64,000 nucleotides of DNA from Afipia birgiae 34632 (GCF_000308295.2 NZ_HG326652.1:739420-803419), one strand, 5' to 3'. Shown: positions 16,108 to 25,744, counted from the first letter of the stretch. Made by a program: numbers and translations. Notes: generated by a model from the sequence alone, not told the origin.

Positions 16108-18438
16108 CTAGCCCTTCTTGTTCGATTTGCGCGCCTTGCGGGAAGGCTTGCGCGATTTCTTTCCGTCCTTCTTGTCGCGGCCTGGCCGAGTCTTGCCGCC
16201 TGTGTGCGGCTTACCGGCGCGGCTATCGCGCATGCGGCCACCGCGCGGAGCAGTCCGTCCTTCGGACAGCAATTCGAACCGCAGCGCGCCAGCCACCGGG
16301 GCAGCTTCTACCAGACGAACCTGCACGACGTCACCCAATCGATGCATGGCACCGCTGCGCGATCCGATCAGGGCGTGGCGGGTCTCGTCGTAGTTGTAAT
16401 ACTCACTTCCGAGCGTGCGCACGGGAATGAGGCCATCGGCGCCCGTATCGGTCAGTTTTACGAACAGTCCTGCACGGGTGACGCCGGAGATTCGCCCTTC
16501 GAACGTCGCGCCGATGCGATCTGCAAGGAAATGCGCGATCAGCCGGTCGGCGGTCTCGCGTTCGGCTTTCATCGCGCGGCGCTCAGTGAGCGAAATTGCC
16601 GCAGCCACCTCGCTCAGTGTTTCAAACGTCTCGGTGTCGGGCAGCGCGCCTTCGCCAAGTCCGAGTGCGCGGATCAGCGCGCGATGCACGATAAGATCTG
16701 CGTATCGCCGGATAGGCGATGTGAAATGAGCGTAACGCCTGAGATTCAGGCCGAAGTGGCCGTAATTGTCCGCCGAGTACTCCGCCTGCGCTTGCGAGCG
16801 CAGCACCACCTCGTTCACCAGCGGCTCCGAGTCGTGGCCTTTGACATGGGCAAGCACGCGGTTGAACAGCGTCGGGCGCAATGCGCCCGTCTTCGCAAAG
16901 GAGATGTCGAGGGTTTTCAGGAATTCCTGAAGGTTGTGAACCTTCTCCACCGTCGGCTCGTCATGCACGCGATAGATCAACGGCAGCGCTTTCTTCTCGA
17001 GCGTTTCCGCCGCCGCGACGTTGGCGAGAATCATGAACTCTTCGATCAGCCGGTGGGCGTCGAGTCGTTCCGGCGTCACCACGCGGTCCACCGTGCCGTC
17101 GGCTTTCAGGAGAATCTTGCGCTCCGGCAAATCCAGATCGAGGGGATCGCGCTCGTCGCGCGCACGCTTCACCAGCGCGTAGGCGTCATAGAGCGGCTTC
17201 AGGATTGGATCGAGCAGGGGGCCGGCGGTGTCGTCGGGGCGCCCATCGACGGCGGCCTGCGCCTGCGCATAGTTCAGTTTTGCGGCCGACCGCATCAGCA
17301 CGCGATGGAAGGTATGCGAGCGTTTGCGGCCGTCCTTGTCGATCACCATGCGCACGGCGAGAGCGCCGCGGGGCTCGCCGGGCTTCAGCGAGCACAAATC
17401 GTTGGAGATGCGCTCGGGCAGCATCGGCACCACGCGGTCTGGGAAGTAGACCGAATTACCGCGCTTGAGCGCCTCGCGGTCGAGCGGCGATTGCGGGCGC
17501 ACGTAGAACGCGACATCGGCGATGGCAACGTTGACGATGTAGCCGCCCTTGTTGCTCGGGTCGCTGTCCAATTCCGCGTGGACCGCATCGTCGTGGTCCT
17601 TCGCATCCGGTGGATCGATGGTGACGAGCGGCACATTGCGCCAGTCCTCGCGTCCCGCAAGCGTTGCGGGCTTGGCAGCTTCGGATTCCCGGATGACGTC
17701 GGCGGGAAATTCCTGCGGAATTTCGTGTGCGTGGATCGCGATCAGGCTCACAGCCTTCTCGGTCTTGAGCGAGCCGAGGCGTTCCTTCACCCGGCCGGAT
17801 GGCAGTCCGTAACCGCGCGAGCGCATCAGTTCGACACTGACCAGATCACCGTCCTGCGCACCGTTTGCGTCGGCGGCAGTGATCGCCAGTTCGCGGCCGA
17901 CCTGCTTCTTGTCGATCGGGATCAGGCGTCCGTCGCCATTCGGCAGCGTACGGAAAATTCCGAGCACGCGGTTTCTGGCTTTGTCGAGCAGCTTGATGAC
18001 ACGGCCGCGATAGGTTTTTTCATGCTTGTTGTCGGGCTTCTCGATCCGCAGCAGCGCACGGTCGCCGACGCCCGCAGCGGTACCGGATGCGGCCTTGCGC
18101 GGGACATGGATGCGGATGACCGGGGCAGGGCCGTCTGTTTCTTCAAGCCATTCGGCCGGGGAAGCAATCAACTCGCCGTCGCTGTCGCGGCCCGTGATGT
18201 CTGCAACAATGGTTGGGGGAAGAGCCTTGACCTCGTGGACCTTCTTGCCCTGCTTGGCGATCAGTCCTTCGTCGGCGAGTTCGCGCAGAATGCGCCGCAG
18301 CGCCGCGCGGGATTCGTTCTTCAATCCAAAATGCCGCGCCAGTTCGCGTGTCCCGGCTTCACCAGGTTGCGCCTTGACGAACGCAACAATGCTCTCTCTG
18401 TCGGGAAAGGCAGTTGTCGCGTCGCTTTTCTTTTTCAT
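16108..18438 (-). CDS. rnr: Ribonuclease R
   Basis: 776 residues of the RNase II/R family: an N-terminal winged-helix segment (about 1-65), cold-shock domains, the RNB catalytic domain with the metal-binding signature DPPDAKDHDDAV near residues 275-286, a C-terminal S1 domain and a Lys/Arg-rich tail. It is a processive 3'-5' exoribonuclease that degrades structured RNA and acts with SmpB-tmRNA (smpB is also in this window). Its ATG overlaps the topA stop by 1 base (TAATG). Confidence 0.96.
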   Translation of the reverse strand: MKKKSDATTAFPDRESIVAFVKAQPGEAGTRELARHFGLKNESRAALRRILRELADEGLIAKQGKKVHEVKALPPTIVADITGRDSDGELIASPAEWLEETDGPAPVIRIHVPRKAASGTAAGVGDRALLRIEKPDNKHEKTYRGRVIKLLDKARNRVLGIFRTLPNGDGRLIPIDKKQVGRELAITAADANGAQDGDLVSVELMRSRGYGLPSGRVKERLGSLKTEKAVSLIAIHAHEIPQEFPADVIRESEAAKPATLAGREDWRNVPLVTIDPPDAKDHDDAVHAELDSDPSNKGGYIVNVAIADVAFYVRPQSPLDREALKRGNSVYFPDRVVPMLPERISNDLCSLKPGEPRGALAVRMVIDKDGRKRSHTFHRVLMRSAAKLNYAQAQAAVDGRPDDTAGPLLDPILKPLYDAYALVKRARDERDPLDLDLPERKILLKADGTVDRVVTPERLDAHRLIEEFMILANVAAAETLEKKALPLIYRVHDEPTVEKVHNLQEFLKTLDISFAKTGALRPTLFNRVLAHVKGHDSEPLVNEVVLRSQAQAEYSADNYGHFGLNLRRYAHFTSPIRRYADLIVHRALIRALGLGEGALPDTETFETLSEVAAAISLTERRAMKAERETADRLIAHFLADRIGATFEGRISGVTRAGLFVKLTDTGADGLIPVRTLGSEYYNYDETRHALIGSRSGAMHRLGDVVQVRLVEAAPVAGALRFELLSEGRTAPRGGRMRDSRAGKPHTGGKTRPGRDKKDGKKSRKPSRKARKSNKKG

Positions 18439-21215
18439 TATCCGCGTGCTTTACCGGCGCTCTTCTTTTCCGCGATCTTGGCGACCTTGGCCGCCGCGAC
18501 CTTCGCGACTTCCGCCTTGGCCTTTGCATCCTTCAGCGAGACGGGTTCGGCTGCGGCTTTCTTTGGCGCAGCCTTTTTCGCGGCGACCTTTTTCTTGGCG
18601 GCAGGCTTCTTCGCAGGCGCCTCGGATTCGGCGGCACCGTTTGTGGCGGTAGCGACCTTCGCGGGCTTTTTCGCAGCCTTCTTGGCCGCGCGCTTCGGCT
18701 TGCCGCCGCCCTTGGCCGCGCGCTCCTCGATCAGCGCGATGGCTTCCGGCAGCGTGATGGTCTCCGGCGTCTTGTCGCTCGGGATGGTGGCATTGATGCC
18801 GTCGATGGTCACGTAGGCGCCGTAACGGCCGCTCTTGACCATGATGGTGCCGCCGCGTGCGGGATACTCGCCGAGCGGCTTGCCCGGATCGGCGCCGAAA
18901 CGGCGGCTCGGCCCCTTGGCGACCTTCTCCGCGATCAGCGTCACAGCCCGGTTGAGACCAACGGTGTAAACCTCATCGCCTGCTTCAAGGCTTGCATAGG
19001 TCTTGCCGTGGCGCACGAACGGACCGAAACGTCCGATGCCGGCGGTAATCACTTCGCCGTCCTCCGGATGCGGTCCGATATCGCGCGGCAGCGACAGCAA
19101 CTTCAGCGCAAGTTCGAGTTCAACGTCGGCGGGCGACATGTTTTTCGGAATGCCCGCGCGCTTCGGCTTTTCGTCCTCGCCGTAGTCCTTAGGCTCGCCG
19201 AGCTGGATATATGGGCCGAAACGTCCGGCCTTGACAGCAACTTCAAGGCCAGACACCGGATCCTTGCCCAGCGGGCGATCGCTCGATCCGCTCGACGCGG
19301 CGAGAGGCCGTGTGTAGCGGCATTCGGGATAGTTCGAGCAGCCGACGAAAGCGCCGAACTTGCCGGCCTTCAGATTGAGCTTGCCGTTGCCGCAGCTCGG
19401 GCACTGGCGGGGATCGCCGCCATCAGCACGCGGCTCGTAAATATGTTCGCCGAGCATCGCGTCGAGCACGTCGAGCACTTCGGTGACGCGGACGTCCTTG
19501 ATATCGTTGACGGCGCCGATGAAGTCCTTCCAGAAATCCGCCAGCACCTTCTTCCACGAGATTTCATTGTTTGAAATCTTGTCGAGCTTTTCTTCGAGAT
19601 CTGCGGTGAAATCGAATTCCACATAGCGCGCGAAGTAATTCTCAAGGAAGGCCACGACGACGCGGCCCTTGTCCTCGCCGTGCAGACGCTTCTTCTCGAG
19701 CTTCACATAGCCGCGATCCTTCAGCACCTGAATGATCGACGCATAGGTGGAAGGGCGGCCGATGCCGAGTTCTTCCATGCGCTTCACGAGCGAGGCTTCC
19801 GAGAAACGCGGCGGCGGTTCGGTGAAATGCTGGGTGACGTTGAGGCTTTCGCGCTTAAGCGCTTCGCCCTGGTTAATCACCGGGAGGCGCTTGCTGTCTT
19901 CGTCCTCGGGATCGTCGTCGCGGCCTTCCTGATAAACGGCGAGGAAGCCGTCGAACTTCACGACCTGACCCGTGGCGCGCAATTCAAGCACGCGCGCGCC
20001 GGCCTTCGCCGTAATATCGACGGTGGTGCGCTCCATCTCGGCGGATTCCATCTGGCTCGCGACCGTGCGCATCCAGATCAATTCGTAAAGCCGGGCCTGA
20101 TCGTTATCGAGCCTTGCCTTCAGCGATGAAGGACGGCGCGACAGGTCGGTCGGGCGGATAGCTTCGTGTGCTTCCTGTGCGTTCTTTGCCTTGGATGTGT
20201 ACTGGCGCGGGGAATCCGGAACGTAAGCCTTGCCGTAGTCCTCGCCGATCACCTTGCGGGCCTGTGTGATGGCAGACGGATCGATCTGCACGCCGTCGGT
20301 ACGCATATAAGTAATGAGACCGGTGGTTTCGCCGCCGATGTCGATGCCTTCGTACAGACGCTGGGCGATGCGCATGGTGTGCGCAGGCGCAAAGCCGAGC
20401 TTGCGGCTGGCTTCCTGTTGCAGCGTCGATGTCGTGAACGGGGACTGCGGATTACGGCGCGCCGGCTTGGCTTCCACCGCGGAGACGGTGAAATTCGCGG
20501 CTTCGATCGCCTTTTTGAAATCCTCGGCTTCCGCGCCGGTGCCGATATCGAGGCGCTGCAGCTTCTTGCCGTCGGCTCCGACGAGGCGCGCCTCGAAGGA
20601 TTCACCGCGAGGAGTCGCCAGCGTGGTCAGCAGCGACCAGTATTCGCGCGGGACAAATTTTTCGATCTCGAGTTCGCGGTCGCAGACCAGCCGCAATGCG
20701 ACGGACTGCACCCGGCCAGCGGAACGCGCGCCGGGCAGCTTGCGCCAGAGAACAGGGGAGAGGGTGAACCCCACCAGATAGTCGAGCGCGCGGCGCGCCA
20801 GATAGGCGTCGACCAGCGCGCCGTCGATCTCGCGCGGATTCTTCATGGCCTCGGTGACGGCCTGCTTGGTGATGGCGTTGAAGACCACGCGCTCGATCTT
20901 CTGGTCCTTGAGCGCGCGCTTCTGTTTCATGATCTCCAGGACATGCCAGGAGATTGCCTCGCCTTCGCGATCAGGGTCGGTTGCGAGGATCAGCTTGTCC
21001 GCGCCCTTAAGTGCCTTGGCGATATCGTTGAGGCGGCCAGCCGCCTTGGGATCGTTTTCCCAGATCATCTGGAAATTGGCGTCCGGATCGACCGATCCAT
21101 TCTTGGCCGGAAGGTCGCGGACATGGCCGTACGAGGCCAGAACCTCGTAGCCCGAGCCCAAATACTTGTTGATCGTCTTGGCCTTCGCAGGCGACTCGAC
21201 AATGACGAGATTCAT
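18438..21215 (-). CDS. topA: DNA topoisomerase I
   Basis: 925 residues of type IA topoisomerase: Toprim at the N-terminus (MNLVIVESPAKAKTINKYLG, then DPDREGEAISWH near residue 110), the active-site Tyr in GLITYMRTDG (about residue 306), and C-terminal zinc-ribbon/repeat modules including CPSCGNGKLNLKAGKFGAFVGCS. It ends with an Ala/Lys-rich tail of about 80 residues, which is common in alphaproteobacterial TopA and probably binds DNA. It relaxes negative supercoils. It overlaps rnr by 1 base. Confidence 0.97.
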   Translation of the reverse strand: MNLVIVESPAKAKTINKYLGSGYEVLASYGHVRDLPAKNGSVDPDANFQMIWENDPKAAGRLNDIAKALKGADKLILATDPDREGEAISWHVLEIMKQKRALKDQKIERVVFNAITKQAVTEAMKNPREIDGALVDAYLARRALDYLVGFTLSPVLWRKLPGARSAGRVQSVALRLVCDRELEIEKFVPREYWSLLTTLATPRGESFEARLVGADGKKLQRLDIGTGAEAEDFKKAIEAANFTVSAVEAKPARRNPQSPFTTSTLQQEASRKLGFAPAHTMRIAQRLYEGIDIGGETTGLITYMRTDGVQIDPSAITQARKVIGEDYGKAYVPDSPRQYTSKAKNAQEAHEAIRPTDLSRRPSSLKARLDNDQARLYELIWMRTVASQMESAEMERTTVDITAKAGARVLELRATGQVVKFDGFLAVYQEGRDDDPEDEDSKRLPVINQGEALKRESLNVTQHFTEPPPRFSEASLVKRMEELGIGRPSTYASIIQVLKDRGYVKLEKKRLHGEDKGRVVVAFLENYFARYVEFDFTADLEEKLDKISNNEISWKKVLADFWKDFIGAVNDIKDVRVTEVLDVLDAMLGEHIYEPRADGGDPRQCPSCGNGKLNLKAGKFGAFVGCSNYPECRYTRPLAASSGSSDRPLGKDPVSGLEVAVKAGRFGPYIQLGEPKDYGEDEKPKRAGIPKNMSPADVELELALKLLSLPRDIGPHPEDGEVITAGIGRFGPFVRHGKTYASLEAGDEVYTVGLNRAVTLIAEKVAKGPSRRFGADPGKPLGEYPARGGTIMVKSGRYGAYVTIDGINATIPSDKTPETITLPEAIALIEERAAKGGGKPKRAAKKAAKKPAKVATATNGAAESEAPAKKPAAKKKVAAKKAAPKKAAAEPVSLKDAKAKAEVAKVAAAKVAKIAEKKSAGKARG

Positions 21216-21361
21216 TTGATTCCAATAACTTATAGGGGATACGCGGGCCGGAATCGCAAGATTCCATCAGGCTGGCTTGCCCGATACATGGGTAAAAGGT
21301 GGTCCGCTGTCAAATCGGGATCTGGTGAGGAGACCTGTTTTGAAGTCGAAATGCTCGTATA

Positions 21362-21420
21362 GGTTGTATGTAATGCATACTTGTGGTTGCGCTCCATATG
21401 CGTGTACAATTGTAAAATAC
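21362..21420. promoter_or_regulatory. AT-rich palindromic region upstream of topA and of a small gene
   Basis: This 60-base stretch is much more AT-rich than its surroundings. It contains GTATG-TAATG-CATAC (21366-21380) and the perfect 10-base palindrome TACAATTGTA at 21405-21414. It lies in the divergent interval between topA (minus) and a 72-residue gene (plus). It may hold operators or promoters; no specific regulator is indicated. Confidence 0.35.
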
Positions 21421-21460
21421 ACTTAAATGGACAAATTCCCTTGGTTTGGAAGGGGGCCGG

Positions 21461-21679
21461 ATGGCCGCTCGCGACAGTCACAGTGATGTGTTGCGGACCG
21501 ATTCACTCGCCAGGGATGGCGGTCCGGTTGAAGCGGCAAGCGTCATTTCGGAGGCTGTTGCGGAACTGGCGCAGCTCTCGCGCCGCCACCGCCTCGACAT
21601 GCTGGCGCACCTGCTCGACATGGCGCGGCTCGAAGCGGATGAATTCGTCAGGCAGCGGCTCACGCCCGGCAAATTCTAG
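21461..21679 (+). CDS. Small conserved-looking hypothetical protein
   Basis: 72 residues, MAARDSHSDVLRTDSLARDG onward, ending LEADEFVRQRLTPGKF. It is predicted to be helical and soluble, with no known domain. GGAAGGGGGCC lies just before the ATG at 21461. Its TAG stop overlaps the TAG stop of the convergent HxlR-type gene in a single CTAG, an arrangement also seen at two other convergent pairs in the window, which supports it being a real gene. Function is unknown. Confidence 0.6.
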   Translation: MAARDSHSDVLRTDSLARDGGPVEAASVISEAVAELAQLSRRHRLDMLAHLLDMARLEADEFVRQRLTPGKF

Positions 21680-22125
21680 GCCAACGCCGGAGCCACGACC
21701 TTCGTGTCCGCTTGGTCCAGTGCGCGGCCGTCATGGGCGAGGATCCGCAACTTGCCGAGCGGTAATCCGTCCCTTCGATCGACCAACGAACTGCGAGTTT
21801 CGCTTGGTTTAAAGGCGTATTCTTCACCCCACTGCCGCAAGGCGACCAGTACCGGAAACAGCGCACGCGCCTTCGCTGTCGGCACATAATCCTGATAAGC
21901 GCTGCCGTCCGATGCCGGCTGCACCTCGAGAATGCCTTGCGACACCAGAGAGCGCAGCCGCACGGTCAGGATGTTCTTCGCAACTCCAAGATTCTTCTGA
22001 AACTGGCTGAAGCGCCGCGCGCCGATAAGCGCATCGCGGATGATCAGCAGCGACCACCAGTCGCCGATGGCGTCCAGCGTCCGCGCGATAGGGCACAGAT
22101 CGCCCTGAAGACTCTTGCGTTTCAC
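21676..22125 (-). CDS. HxlR family transcriptional regulator
   Basis: 149 residues with the HxlR winged-helix pattern CPIARTLDAIGDWWSLLIIR, RRFSQFQKNLGVAKNILTVRL and the usual single Cys near the start. The frame is open to a GTG at 22143, but GGAGGT lies 6 bases before the GTG at 22125, which decides the start. It is divergent from an SDR oxidoreductase gene, and two near-identical operator-like repeats lie between them. Regulators of this family often respond to reactive electrophiles or metabolites and repress the adjacent enzyme. Confidence 0.88.
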   Translation of the reverse strand: MKRKSLQGDLCPIARTLDAIGDWWSLLIIRDALIGARRFSQFQKNLGVAKNILTVRLRSLVSQGILEVQPASDGSAYQDYVPTAKARALFPVLVALRQWGEEYAFKPSETRSSLVDRRDGLPLGKLRILAHDGRALDQADTKVVAPALA

Positions 22126-22149
22126 GGCCTGACCTCCGTTCACGAGATT

Positions 22150-22210
22150 GTGGTTGCATTATAGAACCAGAGGTCCTATTCAGCAAGTGTAGTTTCATTA
22201 TGAAACCAGA
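22150..22210. promoter_or_regulatory. Two tandem operator-like repeats for the HxlR regulator
   Basis: Two 22-base repeats at 22150-22171 and 22189-22210 match at 18 of 22 positions (cores GGTTGCATTATAGAACC and AGTTTCATTATGAAACC). Each is an inverted repeat of the form GTT...AAC, the second being the perfect GTTTCAT-T-ATGAAAC. They start 39 bp apart in the divergent HxlR-SDR interval, as expected for an autoregulated repressor controlling both genes. Confidence 0.65.
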
Positions 22211-22239
22211 AACCAAGTCGATCAAAACAGGAGCGTTCC

Positions 22240-23013
22240 ATGAGGCTAAAGGGCAAAACGGCACTCATCACGGGCGGCAACAGCGGTATCGGCCTCGCCA
22301 CGGCGAAGCTTTTCGTAGCCGAAGGGGCCCATGTGGCGATCACGGGGCGGGATCAGGCCAGACTCGATTCCGCAATGGCGGAACTGGGGCCAAACGGTTT
22401 CGGCATCAAAGCCGACGCCACCGATGTCGCGCAGCTCGAAGGTGCAGTCGCGCAGGCGGTGAAGAAGTTCGGCAAGCTCGACATCGTGTTTGCCAATGCG
22501 GGCATCGCCGGCAACACGCCGGTCGGCGGCACCACGCTCGCGGCGTTCGAGAACGTCATCAAGACCAATCTCACCGCCGTGTTCTTCACGGTGCAGGCGG
22601 CAGTCGCGCACCTCAACGACAACGGGTCGATCATTCTCAACGGCTCGGTGATTTCGGTACTCGGCAATCCCGGCTACTCGGCTTATGCGGCGACCAAGGC
22701 CGGCGTGCGCGCGATGGCGCGCGTGATGGCGTCCGAACTTTCGCCGCGCGGCATCCGCGTCAACGTGGTCTCGCCCGGCGGCACGCGCACGCCGATCTGG
22801 GGGCCAGGTATCGCGACGCCTGAAGCCGAGAAGATGCTCGAAAAGCGCATCTCCGCCAGCACGCCGCTCGGACGGATGGGCGAGGTCGACCACATCTCGA
22901 AGACCGTGCTGTTCCTCGCGTCGGACGACGCGGCGCATGTGCAGGGGCAGGAGATCTTCGTCGATGGCGGTTCGATGGCATCTCCCGCCGGCGCGCCGAT
23001 CTATCGGGGATGA
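22240..23013 (+). CDS. Short-chain dehydrogenase/reductase (SDR) family oxidoreductase
   Basis: 257 residues, classical SDR: the cofactor motif GGNSGIGLATAK near residues 12-23, NAG at about residues 86-88, catalytic Ser in NGSVISV and YSAYAATKAG (YX3K) near residues 148-157, and a C-terminal VQGQEIFVDGGSMAS. It is an NAD(P)-dependent oxidoreductase of unknown substrate. It is divergent from an HxlR regulator that probably controls it. The pair interrupts the dprA-topA order expected in relatives. Confidence 0.92.
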   Translation: MRLKGKTALITGGNSGIGLATAKLFVAEGAHVAITGRDQARLDSAMAELGPNGFGIKADATDVAQLEGAVAQAVKKFGKLDIVFANAGIAGNTPVGGTTLAAFENVIKTNLTAVFFTVQAAVAHLNDNGSIILNGSVISVLGNPGYSAYAATKAGVRAMARVMASELSPRGIRVNVVSPGGTRTPIWGPGIATPEAEKMLEKRISASTPLGRMGEVDHISKTVLFLASDDAAHVQGQEIFVDGGSMASPAGAPIYRG

Positions 23014-23028
23014 TAAGGTTACAGGTGC

Positions 23029-23134
23029 CATTCCGGGGCGTGCGTGAAACGCGCGAATCCGGAATCTCGTCGAATTCCTCATTTGTCACATCGAGATTCC
23101 GGATCGACCGCGCTTTGCACGGTCATCCGGAATA
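23029..23134. repeat. Imperfect palindromic intergenic element
   Basis: A roughly 106-base palindrome: ATTCCGG at 23030-23036 pairs with CCGGAAT at 23127-23133, and ATCCGGAATCTCG at 23057-23069 pairs perfectly with CGAGATTCCGGAT at 23092-23104. It lies between the convergent SDR and dprA genes. It looks like the dispersed palindromic repeats common in Bradyrhizobium/Rhodopseudomonas genomes. Confidence 0.65.
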
Positions 23135-23145
23135 ACGGCCTTTCT

Positions 23146-24270
23146 CTAGAGCAATGAGACGATCCCGCCGCCGTGACGTTCCAGCCGTCCTGCCAGTTCA
23201 AGCTCGAGCAGGACGGTGCGCACCACGGCGGGCGACACATCCGTCATGCGGATGAGATCGTCGATGCCGATGGGCGAAGGACCGAGCAGGTTGAGAATAC
23301 GTGCGCGGTCACTGGCGGCGGGCTCGTCGTCCATTGGCCGGCCGTCTTCGGGCTCGCTCATCGGCAACTCGACTGGACGGCCCATGATCGGCTGAACCGC
23401 GTTGATGACGTCGGCGGCTTCTGTCACCAGCGTCGCGCCCTGTTTGATCAGGTCGTTTGTCCCCGCTGCCCGCGGATCGAGCGGAGAGCCGGGCACGGCG
23501 AACACCTCGCGGCCCTGTTCATTGGCGAAGCGCGCGGTGATCAGCGAGCCCGACCGATGCGCGGCCTCGACGATGATGACTCCAAGCGAGACGCCGGAGA
23601 TCAGCCGGTTGCGGCGGGGAAAATCCCGCGCGCGGGGGCCGTGGCCGAGCGGCATTTCGGAAATCGCGCCGCTGCCTGACGAGATGATCGCGGCCAGCAG
23701 GTCTTCATGCTCGGCCGGATAGATTTTGTCATGTCCGCCCGCCAGTACCGCGACGGTGCCGCTATCGAGCGTGACGCGATGCGCGGCCTGATCGATGCCG
23801 CGCGCTAGCCCTGAGGCGATTGCAAATCCGGCGCTGCCGAGATCGCGCGCGATGGTCTGCGCGAACTTCAGTCCGGCACCGGATGCGTTGCGCGAGCCTA
23901 CGATGCCGATCATCGGTTGGGTCTGGACATTCAAAACGCCGCGCACGCCGAGCAGCGGCGGGGAGTCGTCGATCAAGGCAAGGCGCGGCGGATAGCCGTA
24001 CTCACCCGGAGCGATCAGGGCGACGCCGATCCGCTTGCTGCTATCGATCTCGCGCTCCGCCTCCAGCTGTGTGCAGATTCGGCCAACCTTGGAGGCGCCG
24101 CCGCGCTGGGCGAGATCAGGCAGGCGATCGAGCGCTGCGCGTGCACTGCCGAAATGATTGACGAGGGAGCGGAAGGTGCGCGGCCCGACATTGTCGGAAC
24201 GGATCAGCCGCAGCCAGTCGATGCGCTGCGCGTCGGTCAGTCTGGTCGTGGCTGAAGTCTTGATGTCCAC
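23146..24270 (-). CDS. dprA: DNA-protecting protein DprA
   Basis: 374 residues: an N-terminal SAM-like part ([25 protein letters not shown]), the Rossmann-like core with [20 protein letters not shown] and [12 protein letters not shown], and a C-terminal winged helix (about residues 310-374). DprA loads RecA on incoming single-stranded DNA during natural transformation. I chose GTG 24270. ATG 24327 would add 19 residues, and the frame runs to 24486, where it would overlap brnT. In relatives dprA lies between plsY and topA; here brnTA and the HxlR/SDR pair flank it. Confidence 0.93.
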   Translation of the reverse strand: MDIKTSATTRLTDAQRIDWLRLIRSDNVGPRTFRSLVNHFGSARAALDRLPDLAQRGGASKVGRICTQLEAEREIDSSKRIGVALIAPGEYGYPPRLALIDDSPPLLGVRGVLNVQTQPMIGIVGSRNASGAGLKFAQTIARDLGSAGFAIASGLARGIDQAAHRVTLDSGTVAVLAGGHDKIYPAEHEDLLAAIISSGSGAISEMPLGHGPRARDFPRRNRLISGVSLGVIIVEAAHRSGSLITARFANEQGREVFAVPGSPLDPRAAGTNDLIKQGATLVTEAADVINAVQPIMGRPVELPMSEPEDGRPMDDEPAASDRARILNLLGPSPIGIDDLIRMTDVSPAVVRTVLLELELAGRLERHGGGIVSLL

Positions 24271-24392
24271 GCGGCCCCCGTGGAGGGGAGTGTTGCGCAA
24301 GAGCGGGTAATGAACAAGATTTCTCATTCGGTTATTGGCAGGCCACTTTGATTTCCAATTTGATGCTTGATTTATTGGGGGTACAATAATAT

Positions 24393-24659
24393 ATGAGGAT
24401 CGAGTTCGATCCGGCCAAGGATGCAGAGAACATCCGCAAGCACGGCATCTCGCTGGCTCGTGCTGTAGATATCGTTGGCGTGGCAAGGGTCGAAGATGCG
24501 CGGTTTAACTACAATGAAGTCCGGCATCGGACTTACGGGTTTATCGACGGCCTTGCTTACTGTCTCGTGTTCACAGTGCGGGGCGGCAATGTCCGCGCCA
24601 TCAGTCTTCGCCGGGCCCATACCAAGGAGATGAAACGATATGCCCCGCAAAAAGAATGA
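24393..24659 (+). CDS. brnT: BrnT family toxin
   Basis: 88 residues with the BrnT pattern: an N-terminal [20 protein letters not shown], central YGFIDG and C-terminal [15 protein letters not shown]. BrnT is a RelE-fold ribonuclease toxin. The stop overlaps the brnA start by 20 bp, the normal type II order of toxin first, antitoxin second. It lies between plsY and dprA on the opposite strand, so it is an insertion into the conserved minus-strand gene order. Confidence 0.93.
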   Translation: MRIEFDPAKDAENIRKHGISLARAVDIVGVARVEDARFNYNEVRHRTYGFIDGLAYCLVFTVRGGNVRAISLRRAHTKEMKRYAPQKE

Positions 24660-24921
24660 GCCTGTTTTCGATGACGACAATCCGGAATGGACCGAAGCCG
24701 ATTTCGCGCGCGCCAAGAAGTATCCGCCCGGCACGACGCTGAAGGATATCGTTGAAGAGATCGTCCGTTCGCGCGGGCGGCCGAAACTCGACAAGCCGAA
24801 AGAGGCGATCAAGCTGCGGCTCGATGCCGATGTTCTGGAAGCCTATCGCAAGACAGGCGACGGTTGGCAGACGCGCATCAACGCAGATCTTCGGAAGGCG
24901 AGAAAGTTGAAGGCGGGTTAA
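24640..24921 (+). CDS. brnA: BrnA family antitoxin
   Basis: 93 residues ending in a ribbon-helix-helix-like region, KLRLDADVLEAYRKTGDGWQ followed by TRINADLRKARKLKAG, typical of BrnA antitoxins that neutralise BrnT and repress the operon. The N-terminal NPEWTEADFARAKKYPPG is also typical. It overlaps brnT by 20 bp. The short interval before brnT (24271-24392) must carry the promoter and operator, and also the dprA start region. Confidence 0.93.
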   Translation: MPRKKNEPVFDDDNPEWTEADFARAKKYPPGTTLKDIVEEIVRSRGRPKLDKPKEAIKLRLDADVLEAYRKTGDGWQTRINADLRKARKLKAG

Positions 24922-25085
24922 CCGCCTTGACGCCTGCGCTGCGCTACTGAGAGAGCGTAGTTGGCGCAGTGAGAATTTAGTCCCTCTGGTCCTTTGCTTC
25001 CACCTCCGGTCGCTGCGTTACCCGGCTCAGCGGGAGCTTTGCGACACCTTGGTAAAGAGTGACAATGGGCCTGTGAAAATTGGGC

Positions 25086-25697
25086 TTACCCCTTCTTTCC
25101 GATCTTCCCTTCGGTGCCGTTCATCAGCCGCTGGATGTTGGCGCGGTGCATGATCCACAGCGCGGCGGTCATGAGCGCGAAGACGGCGGCGAGCGCCGTA
25201 TGCTGCGCCCAGAACAGCATCACCGGCACCAGGACGCTTGCGACGAGTGCCGCCAGCGACGAGTAGCGGAAGATCAGCGCGACCGCGATCCAGATTGCAC
25301 AAAACGCCAGCGCGGCGGGCCAGAACAATCCGAGCAGCACGCCGATATAGGTCGCGACGCCTTTGCCGCCCTTGAACTTCAGCCACACCGGAAAAAGATG
25401 ACCGACGAAGGCGCCGACGCCCGCGGCAATCGCGGCGTTAGGGCCGCCGAAATGTCCGGCGACGATGACGGCAATCGTGCCTTTCAGCATATCGCCAAGC
25501 AGCGTCGCGGCGGCGAGGCCCTTGTTGCCAGTGCGCAGCACATTGGTCGCGCCGATATTGCCTGAGCCGATCGAGCGCAGATCCGGCGTGCCTGCGAGTT
25601 TCGTCAGGATCAACCCGAATGGAATCGAGCCGCAGAGATAGCCGAACAGGAAGGCCAGCACGAAGCTGAGAGCAAAGGCCGTCAGGAAACCGCTCAT
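25086..25697 (-). CDS. plsY: Glycerol-3-phosphate acyltransferase PlsY
   Basis: 203 residues, polytopic, with the three PlsY signatures: GSIPFG near residue 25, [16 protein letters not shown] near residues 43-58 and [11 protein letters not shown] near residues 107-117. It transfers the acyl group of acyl-phosphate to glycerol-3-phosphate at the inner membrane, the first step of phospholipid synthesis. It follows pyrC by 47 bp in the same direction. Confidence 0.95.
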   Translation of the reverse strand: MSGFLTAFALSFVLAFLFGYLCGSIPFGLILTKLAGTPDLRSIGSGNIGATNVLRTGNKGLAAATLLGDMLKGTIAVIVAGHFGGPNAAIAAGVGAFVGHLFPVWLKFKGGKGVATYIGVLLGLFWPAALAFCAIWIAVALIFRYSSLAALVASVLVPVMLFWAQHTALAAVFALMTAALWIMHRANIQRLMNGTEGKIGKKG

Positions 25698-25744
25698 ATC
25701 GCCTCACACGTCGTCAAAGTTAAAAGCGCGGCGGTGGGCCGCAC

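Noticed and set aside
16204-18816. 870-codon plus-strand open frame opposite rnr and topA
   Set aside because: The minus strand carries full-length rnr and topA with intact motifs; this frame shows no domain and is a by-product of high GC content.
18414-21362. Long plus-strand open frames (386 and 398 codons) opposite topA
   Set aside because: They lie opposite the conserved topoisomerase sequence and have no recognisable features.
24327-24486. Extended dprA N-terminus
   Set aside because: It would overlap brnT, and the upstream codons (rich in Cys and Trp) do not resemble DprA.
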